NCBI RefSeq assembly: GCF_036711975.1
Contig: NC_091971.1
Location: 16,685,501 to 16,749,500 of the forward strand
Length of the DNA: 64,000 nucleotides
Direction: 5' to 3'
Source of the DNA: Onthophagus taurus
Lineage: Eukaryota > Arthropoda > Insecta > Coleoptera > Scarabaeidae
Made by a program: the position numbers and the translations under genes. This document shows positions 1 to 13,149 of the stretch, piece after piece. The notes below the pieces were generated by a model. The model ran no database searches, was not told the origin of the DNA, and saw nothing but the letters and a program-made list of their open reading frames with translations. Within the stretch, counting starts at the first letter, position 1, and every line of letters starts with the position of its first letter.

Positions 1-760
1 CGAAGTGCCAGTAATTTTCTGAATCTGGTCCATCCATTCGGTTGGTTGAGCATTCTCTGGACCTTCTTTTTTTGTGATGTGTCCAAAAACCTCAGCATAT
101 TCACAAGACATATAAAACATAGTCTATTCTGGATGTTTAATTCTCTAAAGATTGATTCGCTCGATCTGTGCACTGTCCACAGAATTCAGATCATGCGCCT
201 CCAAAAATTTAATTATCCACGTTTTTAGTCCCATACTGGAAAATGGAGCAGATCAAGATGGACTGAACTAGCCCTATTTTAGTACTGTTTGGAATAGTCT
301 TAGATACTCATTGCACTTTTATCCAGTCCTTTTCTTCTTCTTCAGTCTTTATCCGTCATTTGCAGAACATTAGAATGATCGACGATCACAATTTTGGTTT
401 TCTCTGTGTTAATTTAAAGGCCACATTTATTACTCTCAGTTTCAACTCGGTTTAGAAGATCCTCATTTTCTCTTCTGATGCAGCTATCAAAGCTATCAAA
501 GTATCGTCTGCATATCTGAGTGCAGTTGAGTACAATTGCCATTCTCATTATTCTCCATAGATGGTAAAAAGCTCTGGAAAGAATATGCATTCCTGGCGAA
601 CACCCCTACCAGTTTTAAAGGGCAAAGACTGTCGGTTCTCTATTCTCACTGTGATTATGTCTTTGTCGTAGAGGTTTCTCCACAGCATTTTCCACTTGGC
701 GCATTCAAAAACCTTTTGATAATCCAAAAAACAGATGACCATTGGGATATTGAATTCTAG
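1..760 (-). pseudogene. LINE reverse-transcriptase fragment
   Basis: Read on the minus strand, about 760 down to 230 encodes a piece of a non-LTR reverse transcriptase. It shows a degraded FxDYQKAFD-type motif (seen as CFLDYQKVFEC), a GVRQ-C motif before the palm, and further on a YADDT catalytic motif followed by a helix with NTEKTK. The reading is broken by stops and a frame change near 545. The style is that of the jockey/CR1-like elements of insects. The same family may supply the fragment near 49 kb. It is dead and truncated at both sides within this window. Confidence 0.7.
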
Positions 761-1787
761 ACATTTTTTATGAGTTGCCTTAAATTTAGGATTTGTGTTA
801 TGGTCCCCACACTTAGTAGATATACTCTTACTTGCTGAGCTATGGAATTAATTTCACGTTTAATAATCACTTCATATATCGTAAATATCGTAAATTACAA
901 CAAATTTCTTTGAGTATTCCCAATTCATGTTCCTCGTTGTTATCAATACTAGCAACATTCTAGAGTACCATTCTTACTCCTTTATCTTCATATTTCTTTC
1001 TTCCTACTCTCCTGTATGTCTCTCCTGTGTACAATGATTACATCTCATTTTCTTATCACATCTTGCCTACCACTTGTTATGTTCAAAGTTTTAACATTTC
1101 TACCATCTTATCATTGCAAAATTTCCTTTCGTAGTCACCCCTTATCTACCTCATCCACTTCAATCTTTCTCTTCAATTTGTCCATTTTTTCTCTAGCTCC
1201 TACTGTACCTTTTAATACTCCTATCTTGACTTGTAATTGTGTGAGGATAATTATTAATGAATTATGCTTGTTTGAAAATACTTCATTCAATAGAAATTGC
1301 TTATATCATATCTTTGCATATTGTCATTGGATCTAGTGGTGCAATAAGTAGAATCTCCAAAATAGGGAGAAATTTGCTAGATGAAGTTCTATTTGTTGTA
1401 CATCTGAGGATTTAGTTATGACAATCATTTCAAATTATAATACCACGTTGAATATTGTGGTCTTATCTCAGAACATGTATATACCAGATTCTTTTCAACA
1501 AACATTTCCCATATGTTTTAAACCAACTAGCGCCATCTTAAAGCGAAAATCTAAATTAACCGAATATTCTCTAAAGTTATTTTGAAGAAAGCTATATAAA
1601 GTAATTCAAAATTTCTTTCCAATTCTTTATTATTTTATACTTTTAGATATTTTAATACATTTTCATAGGTACATAAATATTCATAAAATAATCAAATATA
1701 TAAAAATCATTGAGTGCTCTAAAAATACATGAATAAATAACGTGAAGACGTAATAAAAATAATAAATTGATAAAATAAGCGTTAAAA
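761..1787. other. Gene-free interval downstream of TG-1
   Basis: No convincing gene is seen. A 106-codon open stretch on the plus strand (1016-1336) has no recognisable motif. The opposite strand there reads lysine/glutamate-rich with stops and may be old transposon debris. The part next to 1788 is very AT-rich and should contain the 3' UTR of TG-1, with TTTATT (AATAAA on the minus strand) near 1627. Confidence 0.4.
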
Positions 1788-4700
1788 TTAAACTGGTGGA
1801 GCCTCCTCCTTGGGCAGTACATTAAAGTTAACAAATCCATCGACGTCGTTTAATTCTTTAGAAGTAAATTTAGCACCGATTGTATGCATTCCAATCTCTT
1901 TTGGTGTAAATTTAAACTGAGCGACCGCGCTTTGTTTAGTTAAAACAGCCCCTTTTACCTTAATTTTGATTTGTTTTGATCCTGGTACATCAACGAGAAA
2001 TTCCCCTTTTTTCAATGGATTTGGCAGTGGATTTACTAATTCGATATCACCAATAACTTCGTTATCTACCTGAAGATTATCGGGTAAAATTATTTTAATA
2101 TCCGGTTTACGAACTCTAAAATCGTCTTGAGCATAATATTCGAATTTGGTATCTTCAACCGTAGCTAAACAACTTATATTAAAATTAGCTTGCTCTTTTA
2201 ATTTTTTGAAATAATCTTTGTATGGCACTTCAAGTTTGACTTCGTGTACTGACTCTGATTTAACGACGATATCAAATTTTTCTTTTTTAATTTGTTCGGT
2301 TGATTTACCAGTGTAAGCCATAACATCGACTCTCAAAATAACCGAAACGTTAAAATCTTTGTTTTTGTTACGATTTTTCATTACCAAACAAACAGTAAAT
2401 GGATCTCCGATGATAATATCATCGCGTAATTCGAAATTAAAGTGAATATCATTAAAATCTTCGTTGAGATAATATCGTGAGAATGAACTTTCGGATTGTT
2501 GGAGAGCTTTTAACATCGTAACGCGTTCCTCGCGTGTTTTTTCCGGGTGTTTATACGTATATGTAATGTCTTCTCTTTCGAATTTTCCGGGTGCTTTTGT
2601 ACTTATTAATTTTCCTATACCTAACATGTCTTTACCCAAGAGTTTTAAAGGTTGAGTTGGACCGGTGTATCTCCAAAAAACCTATAAAAAAATTGTAAAG
2701 ATGTTTAGTTTTTTTTTTGTAATCAAATCACATAAGATGCAAAGTCTAATTTGCATAAGAATGCAGCGACATCAACGCTCTAACGTTTTGTAACAAGGTA
2801 ATAGATCCTTGTTTGGTCGACCTAATTGAAGAAAACCAACGCGTGCCGCTCGATTAGCATTTGCATCGTACGAGTAAACGCATATCTTAAAATAGTCTCA
2901 CTCTTCAAATATGCATACTTTGTCTGCGTTGACTTCCGCGAAAAGGAAGGAACCATCGTACGGTCTTAGAACTTCCCCTCTTTTGCAAGCCAACACGGAT
3001 GCCGGTCCGCAACGGTACACATCCTCACTCGGTTCTTGCGGTGTTGCATCAATTGCTTGCCAACCATCGTATTCTTCGCCGATATCCGGTCTTTTCATCC
3101 ACACCTCATTCCAAACATGAAACGTCCATATCGAATCAGAATTAAGATCGTCCACAATTTTTCCGTTCGAATCCATAAAGAAATCTACTGTTAAAGAACT
3201 TTGGGTATCGTGTGCCGATGAATAATTTGTTACAACTCTTGATGGAATTCCCAAAGCACGACAAACTATTAAATTATTTTATTATGAGATAATTTTTTAT
3301 AAGAAAGAATTTACTTACTTGTTGTTACAACCCCTGCAAAAACCCAACATTGTCCAAATCGAACTGGTTTTTTCTTCTTATAATATTTTTGTAAAATTTC
3401 CGCGCTCCCAATCCATTTTGTAGGTGGAGTCCCTCCCGAATGATTTTCAGACCAATTTCCCATAACAACACCTTCATCATCAACGCTATTAACCCCGGCG
3501 GCTAAAGCTCGCGTTATTTGTACTGGATCGGATTTGGAATTTCCGTGGATTTTTCCGATACAATTTAAAACATACAAAGAACATTCCAAAATAGTTTCTT
3601 CAAATTGATCGTATTTCCAAATTGTTGGTCGTAATCTATTCGCGGTTCCTCTCCAAATTAATCCAACATCATTTAAGGTCGTTTCTTCCCTCCACTCCTC
3701 ATTTTTCATATAAACTTGATCGCGTTTATTCCAGGGGTTAAAAAGAAGATAAATCCCAGTTTCCCAACTATATCGATAAGCACCATCTTCAACCAATTTT
3801 GTATCAATTTCCATTTTCCATTTCGCAACGGGACAATCAGATGGTGATGTAACTTGAACCGTTAGTAAATCTTCGCTAACTGATTCTAAAATAACGTTCC
3901 ACGGTAAAGATTTATCGGGTTTTCTTAATAATGGTACAGCTACTAATGTACCTTGACCATGACTAGGTTTTTCAGAATCTAAAATTATATCATTAAAATT
4001 TCTTTTTGTTGAATAATTTTTATTATTACCATCAACAACAAATACAAAAGAAATTCCATCTTTAGTATCATTGTAAGGTCTACTTAATTGGATGTCAAGT
4101 CTAAAAGATTGACCTCTTCGCACCACTAATTGCGGTTCAACGGATCTGGTCATTAGATGGTACTTTGAGGTATTATGAGCCGGCCCATTTGCGGCGATGC
4201 AAGGGTCAATTTTTCTGACGATGAGAATGTCGGCTTCTTTGTCGGCATCGATATACGGTAGCCCGTCGGTTTCGTCTAAATAAAAACAAGAAAAAGTGAA
4301 AAAAAACTCTCCGTTTCGATGGCGTTGCTGCTGAGATCACCAATTTGCGCCAAAATCGCGATGTCGTAAGACAAGATCGAAAGTAACACTAAAAGTATGT
4401 AGGTCAAACGACGACCTTCTTCAAGGCGAAACCATGTTTACTTCTAAATGATTCACGTTTTTTTTTTTTTTTAATTTAGTCAGTTGAAAACCCACACTAT
4501 TTTAATAGATCTCATAGTGAAACTAAAAAAGTATGAAATATTAATAGAAACGGCGTCATTCTCGGTGTCTGCAAAGTATTTAGATAACGTCCGTGTTTGT
4601 CTGGTTATTCGATATGACGAGAGCTAATGGAGAAAGAAATTGTTTTGATCTATGAACATAAAGATATAAACATGAAGATGTAAAGCATTAAAAATAAAGT

Positions 4701-5266
4701 TTGAAATAGATTTTCTTTAATTATAAAATTTCACGGGTGGTATATTCTTATTATTAGTGACTAATTCAATTTATTGAAATTCTTAGATTTGCTATGACAT
4801 CATGCTTCAAACGGTAATAAATTCAGTTTATTTTTATCGTTGCAATAAACTCGTGTTATTCCAGGGGGAAAACACCTTTTAGCCTTCTTTAATAACAAAA
4901 CAATGGTAGCATTACGTGCGATATAGTAGCCCTGAAGGATTTGAATAATGAGATCCTTGAAAAGAAGATTTTGTTTGTTAATAACACGTAAAAATCAAAA
5001 GCAAGAATTTCAATGTTAAAAATTTCTTTGTTTGCAAACAAACTTCCTCGACCTTGGTTTAACAAACTAACATAAACATTGCATATTAAAAAACAATTTG
5101 TAACAAATACCTTTATTATAAAATAAAATTTAAAACAAATTTTAATTTGAAATTTCTTACCTGCTTCTTTAGGTTTAGGTAATTCTTGTAAAGGAGTTTC
5201 ATTAACTTTATATTTAGCCCGAAAACAAGACATACAATTGCATCTATACCATTTTCTACGTCCCAT
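1788..5266 (-). CDS. Tg: Transglutaminase TG-1 (annulin-like)
   Basis: Protein-glutamine gamma-glutamyltransferase, which makes Ca2+-dependent isopeptide crosslinks between Gln and Lys. Exons on the minus strand: 5266-5161, 4275-3319, 3265-2919, 2681-1788. All have GT-AG borders and matching phases, giving 767 codons plus stop, the usual family length. The N-terminus starts MGRRKWYRCNC and has several early cysteines. Gly2 fits N-myristoylation and the cysteines fit palmitoylation, as known for grasshopper annulin and the Drosophila Tg-A form. Domain order is N-terminal beta-sandwich, core with FGQCWVFAG (Cys345), WTFHVWNEVW (His404) and IDATPQE (Asp427), then two C-terminal beta-barrels ending PPV. 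The triad is complete, so activity is expected. TG-2 and TG-3 lie upstream in the same orientation. The promoter was not identified. Confidence 0.93.
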
Positions 5267-5959
5267 CGTGCACTTTTCTGTTATAGGCTCTGTTGGATTA
5301 AAAAGCAACGCTACTTTGAGCGCTACAGCTCTGACTGTAACATCTACTTGAAAACGTCTTAGAAGTAAAAGATTCAGGAGTGGGAGTGTTGATTCATTAT
5401 TCATTAACTTTACAACATGCATTTTATTATAAACAATTTATCTTCATTACATTTCATTAAATAAAACTTAATTTTAACACTTTAATCATCGCATAAAGCA
5501 CGAGCAATAATGTTTAATATCGATGTAAATACAAAATCATAAACATTGTTTAATTGTTTCGTAAAGACTTTTATGGGTTAATTGTAGCTATAAAGATGAT
5601 TGATTAGATATTTGAAGAGTACATATAAATTATCTTTCCTTTGAAAAGGTGATGATGATTTACTGGAGTGGTACGGACAACATTCTCCTTTAGTTTACTT
5701 AAATATTGACACTTAGATCGCCAAAGCTCTCAAAGCTCAGTTGGCATAAATCGGATACATTGTCCAATGTACTCAGAAGGGCTCCTTTAATTTCGGTATA
5801 CCCACTTGTATGTAGATTAGGAAATCGTAAGGATGTCTTCTGCTCGTCAATTGCGTTCACTTTTTAGCGTTACCCAGGGTATACCACGAGGAGGGAATGT
5901 AGAATTGCAGCTCAAACTGCAGAAAACAACATAAAATTAATATTCGATGCTAAAAAGAC
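5267..5959. other. Upstream region of TG-1
   Basis: AT-rich interval upstream of the TG-1 start codon. The frame stays open upstream of that ATG to 5422, but the MGRRK start is preferred because it gives the annulin-type acylation signal and matches TG-2. No clear TATA box was picked out. From about 5700 a more mixed composition begins that grades into the LINE fossil. Confidence 0.4.
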
Positions 5960-7740
5960 TTTGTCTACTTCGGTATCCAAATCCCGATAATACTATCCTT
6001 TAATTTTTCAAAAGCCGACCAGCTGAGCTTCTCAAGAGACCTTAACAAACACTTGATATCGATACCGCCCACATATATCCATGATAGTGGTGATGCCGAA
6101 ATAGATCTGATCTTCATTCGGGATGCTGCCCGTGGAGAGAGTTGGTCCCAAACAAGAGAACTCAAGCAGAAAGACCTGGGCCCTATTAAAGAAGCTAAGG
6201 AAAAGTTAAGATGAGTCATTTAAGCCGCCCAAGTAGCAAATCATATTGTACTAGCGTCAAGAGCTCCCAAGGATGAGGACCACACCAGACGTATTAAAAG
6301 GGAGCTGAGAGAGATTAAGGTCGTCTGCTTGGAAAGGTCTAATTTCTCGAAACTTCACGCATGATGAAGTCTCCAGTACACTCCAACAGATAAAAATCGG
6401 TAAAGCCCCTTGGAACATTCATAACGACCTCTCGATTAAATGCAATCGGTTCACCAGGAATTGGCTAGCTGGATTTTAACCTGATATTTTGAAAAACGGC
6501 CTTGTACCAAAGGAATTTAATAAGACAAAGATCATCTTCATCCTAAAGCCTGGGATGCCGGCAGACTTGCCTGGTAGCTATCGACCCATCGGTCTACTAA
6601 TCGTTCGGTTTAAACTCCTAGAACGTTTCATTCTGCGTGGATCAGTTTCTCAGCCTTACAACTTATATCGAGGGTGGTTGTTTAGAATAATTCAAAAATT
6701 GAAAGTTTTATACTTATCGAATTAAACGAAAATATCCTCTTTTTTTTCACTCGATACTCAACAAAACTTATAACTTGATGTATTCAATAAAACGACGAAA
6801 TTCACGCTCTTTTCAAGACTTTTAATCGACTGACTGACTGACACGATACAGGTATTTTTACAAATATACTGGTTTTTGACAAGACGCACGCGTAACATGA
6901 ATACAAAGACAACATACAAAAGAACGAAAAGGAAAATTCGAATTGAAAACTAAAACTAAGTAATAAAAATTATAAGAATTCAAACAGTGGTTTTCAAAAA
7001 CGGAAAAAGACATCTCCCGTCGTTATAGATCTAACAGCTGCCTACGACACCGTATAAGAGGTCTGCTCTTTAAGTTTCTAAGGCTAATCTCTTATAAGAC
7101 ACTGGGCTTGCTGCTGAAACAATATCGTTCAGAAATTATGCTACAACCTTGCGATGCACGGCCTTAGGACTAGTCTACAGTGCTGCCGAGTACTGCTTAC
7201 CAATGTGGCTCGACATAGTTGTCACACCAGCAGTTTAGATGCTTAACTAAACTCCACCCTGCGAAAAATCACTGGCTGTATGAAAACTACTTCCATGAAC
7301 TGGCTTTCTGCGCTCAGCCACATTCCACCGTCCAAGCTTAGATGACAGGGCGACTTGACTCGAGAATTCCAAAAAAATATTAGATAATAGACAACTACCA
7401 ATCCATAACTACACCCAAGCTACTTCATCGTCCAGGCTGAACTTTAGACACCCTGCAATAAGGACAGCTAAGATTCTACACAATGAAACTCTACACAACC
7501 CAAACCAACCCAACCCAACCCCAGAATTGAGCACCTAACTGGATTCGAACAAGGCACGACTTACGCAGAGACTCACTCCATAAATGGAATAAAGCCAGAC
7601 TTGGCTGAGAAAGAAAGGCCAAAATATGGGGTAAGGCAATTGTGACTGCGATAGGGAGAACGAGACCATTGAGACTGCATACTGTGGCGAATTGGACAAC
7701 TTTTCCTACCTATCGTGAACGCCGATTCAATGGAGTGACA
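5960..7740 (+). pseudogene. LINE ORF2 fossil
   Basis: The plus strand carries scattered reverse-transcriptase blocks. A region near 6350-6420 reads FTHDEVSSTLQQIKIGKAPW. Next comes a thumb-side block at 6489-6660 with LVPKEFNKTKIIFILKPG and SYRPIGLL, then after about 350 bp of unrelated AT-rich DNA a block near 7015 with the DLTAAYDTV motif. All parts contain stops and frameshifts. This is a dead non-LTR retrotransposon of jockey/CR1-like type interrupted by an insertion at about 6670-7000. Downstream to 7740 only weak remnants remain. Confidence 0.65.
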
Positions 7741-9589
7741 ACTTGACAATCAACATACAAATGTCTATCCACATTATGTTAATTATACGTGTGTTATATT
7801 TTGTTTTTCTTTGTTATTTTTCTGTATAGGTATTTTATATTTTATCTCATATTCTATACAGGGTATATCACTACAACCTAAGGCAATCTTTTAATAATGA
7901 ATCAAGTTCTTCTTGGATTCTGCATAAATACTTACCTACAAATACACGAATACTAAATTTTAAAACGTTATTGATCAGACCAACGTCCTGAAAGTCGTAG
8001 CTGCTCTAGATGCTTATAACTTTAGTATATTGAGACGAACTGTTTTGCTAAGAACAGCATCTGTTTTTGTATTCGGTAAGTTAAGCAATTATGTTTTCAG
8101 GATCTTTAAGCATGAACTATGAGCAATTTTTAAAATAAGTCTTAATTTTAAAAATATCTGAATGAAATAAATTATAAAAATCCTGCAATGTGATCAAATC
8201 TGCAAGTTATGAATCTTTGCATTTATTTGAAATCTTAGTTCATTTTCAGGAACTAGTACATCGCCTCTTAATTCTTGCTCGAGTTTATTATTGCAATCAC
8301 CAAAACAAGATTTTTTGGTTCATCGGATTCAATCTCTATTGTTAATACTATCCGTACCTTAGAAGTCGAATAGTTTATCTTTACTATTATCGAAATCGGC
8401 AATAATCTCGGTTAATTCTGTTTCGAGGCGACATCACTACAATAATTGAAATAAAATATTAAACTTTTCAATGATGTTGCTAAATTAGTACTAACATCTT
8501 ATTGATAATTAAAACAATTTTCACATTAAAAATTAAATAAAAAATAAACAAGATTAAATTGCTAATATAAATCGTTTTCAACAGTGTGAAAATGTCAGCA
8601 ACCAGTAATACATATATATAAATGAAGTGTTGTGAATTTGCAATAAATAAGACGAAAGGTTTAGTCAAACTGTTGAAAAATGATTTCTAAGTCAATCTTT
8701 TCCTGACTGGTGGAAAGTTGTTACATCAACACTTTACCGAATATAATTGTTAAGACAACCTAACTATGCATTACGGATTTTCTTTATTTTTCATGAGGTT
8801 CTGAAGACTATTTGCGAGATTTTTGTTTATAATTTCCTTGGTTTCTTCTTTGCAGATGTTGCACTCACTGGTGTTGCAATACCAAGATTACGAATTTCAT
8901 GTCAGTTCATGTCCACTGATTGAAAGTTGCGATCAAAACGGAACTGTAATTTTCTACTCTCATTGCACCTAGAAAATATGAATTATTAGTTATTCACGTA
9001 GTTTCATAGCTACCTAAAAATATCTACACAAAATACATAATATTGTGCTATGGAACCACGCAGTATCAGATGTCTTGATACATATTTGTAGTCTGTATTC
9101 TTGGCATTTTTTCTACTAGGGTACAAGCTTGGAGGTTGCATTTCAACTTTGATGTCTTGAATATCATTTATTTCGCAAAACGTTGCAAACAAACTACTAG
9201 ATAGGCGTAAATATATATAATCAAAGAGCGCAAGGGAAGCACAAATATTGTGCTAAATTTGGCATAAGACAGAGGAATTTAACGAAGAGACAGAAACCTG
9301 ATAAGTCCTGATAAACCAAAGACTGACAAACCAGTCAATTACAGATGATGCAAGGTCGCAAAAGAAATGCAAAAATTCAACGATAAACCAACCAATAAAC
9401 CAGTGCTTCCTAAACAAGTACAAACAACATGTTTTTCAGCATAAACATTATCCAAGTACCATATGCCAATACAGTAAAAAACGTTGGGTATAACGAAAGC
9501 GCCTGCCAAAGAGAAAAAAGAAGAATTAGACAACAAATTTGAAAAAAATTATTCGCCTCTTTACGAAACCACCCAGTCAATATAAGTAT
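7741..9589. other. Gene-free AT-rich interval
   Basis: No gene or clear mobile-element coding block was recognised. Open stretches here (for example 8480-8668, 9010-9192, 9339-9536 on the minus strand) are short, low-complexity and without motifs. The last few hundred bases may be the upstream part of the LINE fragment that starts near 9590. Confidence 0.35.
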
Positions 9590-9930
9590 AACAAACTACT
9601 TTTGTACAAACAAATTGAATGAACATATAGCATGCAGTTCCTGGGTTGTGCCACTAAGAGCAATTTAGAAGTAGTCCAACCATACCAAAACAAAATGTTA
9701 AGGAACATGCTTATTGGTATTATAGAAATAGTAACCTCCATAGTAACATGGAAATGGACAACGTTAATCAGGGCGTTAGCAAATTCGCGAAGTGTCATGA
9801 ACAGCAAGACTTCTTCATCACGTTAATGTCGAAGTCATCCCAATCCTCGATAATACAAACCAGATCAGAAGACTCAATATGATCAAACCTTTCGAGCTGG
9901 TATAATTTATGTTAGTGCAGAAGCAAAGTG
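9590..9930 (+). pseudogene. LINE 3' end fragment
   Basis: The plus strand reads LGCATKSNLEVVQPYQNKML near 9638, which resembles the block near the C-terminus of insect jockey-like ORF2 proteins (typically W-G-A-S-N-I--QR-QNK-LR). About 40 codons later the reading goes out of frame. A trailing piece near 9880 (KPDQKTQYDQTF) fits the last part of the same protein. This is a short dead fragment. Confidence 0.5.
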
Positions 9931-10306
9931 CAGTATTCACACACAGAGACTCACACTCACATATGCTTGTGGCACCCGGGCAGAACCCTTCATCAACGGA
10001 AGAAACTTTCTTTGGGGCTCTCTTGGCCTTTTCTTCTAAAAGAGAAGTTATCATTCTTGCCTACCCGTGATTTTGCCACTCGGTAAAACGTAATTCCAAT
10101 ATCTTCCTTGTAGTGGGTGTTGTAATCGTGGTTGTTTGCATTATTTTGTAGCGAGTCTTTTTTGTTGTGAATATACTCAAGGCAGGTAAGTATAAAACAA
10201 CAAGGCAAGGTGACTATTTTTAATTTTTTGAAGTGACTTCTGCAGCTCTTATGATTTTTTAGCCTAGCGAGTATACGAATTGTCTTTAGAAACTATTGAT
10301 TATATA

Positions 10307-12308
10307 CAGGGTCATCCACGACGACCGTCCATTAGAACTTTACAGGGTTCTGGCCAATACAGAAATTTGAAAATTTAGATTTAAGTATTATTAATTGCGT
10401 TCTCTTCGACTAAAATATGTTCAGATTTCTAGCACTTCCGGTTATACCGGAAGTCGCCACCTACTTTATTTTTTTAAATGGAACACCCTATATATGTTTA
10501 CATATTTGGATTTGTCTGTTTTCAAGGTTTATGAATAACTTTACTTTTTGCAATTTGATTCGGCCGTTCTCGAGTTATTCGAATTTTTCTAGAAAAATCT
10601 GCTCCAGCAGACATTTGTTAAAAAAATCAGAGAACACTCGATTTTTGGGATATCAATTTATGATTCAGAACATGCGTACGCAACATGATGGAGTATGTTT
10701 TGGTGCCGAGTACGGCTGTCTAGATCGTTTGGTCACTTTACTACGGCACGTTAACTTTTCGAAATTTGGAAATACCATAACTTAATTTTTTTAAATGGCA
10801 CCCCCCATATTTTATTACTTAGTCGTCTTCGGTGTCTCTTTTTACATGTTTTATATCCCATATGTCCTATACCTAACATTTATAGTTTGGGAGATAATTA
10901 GGGTTTTTTGAAAAATGTACACATCATATCGATATTTAACCTAGTGTGCCATGAATACCTAGTGTGACCTAGTGTATAACCATATGAACTGGCCTTTTGA
11001 AAATTTGCAGACTTCTGTGTTTGATGCCAGCTTTTTACTAAAATATTTTCAGGTTCCGGGTGCTTGCGGTTACACCGGAAGAGGTGACAATTTTCATATT
11101 TCAAATGGAACACCCTGTATTTCATTACATTTTTGAAATTTTTGTTCAATTTTAGGCTCCTGTATGTTGCAGCCGACACGTATACGCAATTATTTGGTTG
11201 CACTCTCCATAAATTATTATCAAATTCAAATAATCCTCATTACTAAATTCCAAACGTGGCATTTCTTGAGAACAGATCACTACAAAAAGTAACCTAGTCA
11301 TCACACCAACAGAAATAAACCATAGCTTTAGCAAATGTCAAACTGTTTACTCTTTCTTTACTGATCCTCTGATAATACATAACCCCAACAACATTCCCAA
11401 CACAAAATTTTTTTTCCGGCGGTCAAAGTAGATGATTTATAAATTATAAAAAGTAACGTTGTAGTTGACATTTTTGATTGAAAAATGTTATAAAACTCAG
11501 GGTGTTCCATTTAAAATATGAAAATTGTCACCTCTTCCGGTGTAACCACAAATACCCGCAACCTGAAAATACTTTCGTTAAAAAGCTGATATCAAACATC
11601 ATAAGTCTGCAAATTTTCAAACCTCCACTTCATTCGGTTATTCACTAGGTCGCACTAGGTACTCATAACACACTATGTTAAATATCGATATTTGTGTACA
11701 TTTTTCAATAAACCCTAATTATTTCCCAAACTATAAATGTTAGGTATAGGACATATGGGATATAAAAGATGTAAAATGAGACACCGAAGACGACTAAGTA
11801 ATAAAATATGGGGGGTGCCATTTAAAGAAATGAAGTTATGATACTTCCAAGTTTCGAAAAGGTAACGTGCCATAGTAAAGTGACCAAACGTTCTAGACAG
11901 CCATACTCGGCACCAAAACATACTCCATCATGTTGCTTAAGCATGTTCTGAATCCTAAATTGATACCCGTAAAATCGAGTGTTCTCTGATTTTTTGAACA
12001 AATGTCTGCTGGAGCAGATTTTTCTAGAAAAATTCGAATAACTCGAGAACGGCCGAATCAAATTGCAAAAAGTAAAGTCATTCATAAACCTTGAAAACAG
12101 ACAAATCCAAATCTGTAAAAATATACAGGGTGTTAGATTTAAAAATATAAAGAAGGGGCGACTTCCGGTATAACCGGAAGTGTTAGATATTTGAAAATAT
12201 TTTAGTCGAAGAGAACGCAATTGATAATACTTAAATCTGAATTTTCAAATTTGCAGTTTGGCCAGAACCCTGTAAAGTTCAAATGAACGGTCGTCGTGGA
12301 TGACCCTG
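10307..12308. mobile_element. 2.0 kb fold-back element with ~810 bp arms
   Basis: The interval starts with CAGGGTCATCCACGACGACC and ends with the reverse complement of that string, with TA on both sides (10305-10306 and 12309-12310), as in the IS630/Tc1/mariner group. The two arms (about 10307-11117 and 11497-12308) are near-identical inverted copies, so matching open stretches appear on opposite strands (10417-10785 and 11822-12220). The arms contain short internal palindromes such as CTTCCGGTTATACCGGAAG. The central 380 bp is unique and has no transposase. It is probably non-autonomous. Arm similarity is high, with scattered substitutions and small indels. Confidence 0.85.
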
Positions 12309-12532
12309 TATAGAGACTATTAGAAAAGTATGAGAAACCCTATTTTATGTTTGAAATATATTACTCATTGATCTGAGGCATGATCAGAGTATAATCTAAT
12401 TAAAAAATTATCATATTATCTATTAATTACAACGTGTAACTATTACAACTTTAAATATTCGTTGTATATTAATATTCTTTTTGTTATTCATTATCATAGA
12501 TTCCTTATGTCCGGTGCTCTTATTAAGTAAAT

Positions 12533-12916
12533 ATCTTTATCTACAACTATTGAATTATCTATTCATTATACATTTGATTTTTGACGGGTAATGACATGCA
12601 TTACTCATGACTGACAAAGTGTTGAATAATGAAGCCATTATTCCACAGTTCTGACACGGCCTACTAATAACAAAATAAAATATTAACAGAAATGACAGCT
12701 TTCTTATATTGAGGTTATGTCTGAAATGTCTATCAAGTTTATTTTTTTTCGTTTTTTGATTTTTTTTTCAAAATTAAATAGTTGTAGATAAAGTATAGTA
12801 TTCAACTTGCGTATAATGGATGTTACCCACCCAGATTACAACACGAGCGAGCGCCCGTTTCAACTTCATCTTCGTGGGTAACAGTCGCCATTATACGCTT
12901 GTTGAATAATATACTA
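12533..12916. repeat. Two small inverted-repeat elements (MITE-like)
   Basis: About 12533-12797 is bounded by inverted copies of a string containing TTATCTACAACTATT. Directly after it, about 12793-12916 folds into an imperfect hairpin whose arms share GCGTATAATGG and GTTACCCAC with their reverse complements. Both look like short non-autonomous elements. Exact borders are uncertain. Confidence 0.5.
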
Positions 12917-13149
12917 TTAAAAAATAGTTAGTTATATGCAAGAGTGGGAAAGTTATTCTTATTTACAATGGGAGCATGCGAAAGACAGCAAAATTAATTT
13001 TTATAAGAATATAGAAATATTTATTTAACACAATAAAAGTAATAAAATATAATTTTAAAATGTAAGTAATGAAAAAATATAGTAAATAGAGAATAATTAA
13101 AATTGCTTCTATCAACTATTTTATAATAAAAAAAAACAATACAAATTAA

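Noticed and set aside
1016-1336. 106-codon open frame on the plus strand
   Set aside because: Leu/Ser/Thr/Cys-rich with no motif, no splice context and no neighbour support.
2911-3120. Plus-strand frame within TG-1 exon 3
   Set aside because: Shadow of the catalytic exon of TG-1.
4889-5160. Minus-strand extension of the TG-1 first-exon frame past its donor
   Set aside because: A strong GTAAG donor at 5160 ends the exon. The remainder is Phe/Ile/Lys-rich intron translation.
10417-12220. Two near-identical 122-132 codon frames on opposite strands
   Set aside because: They are the inverted arms of the fold-back element. No start context, domain or transposase motif is present.
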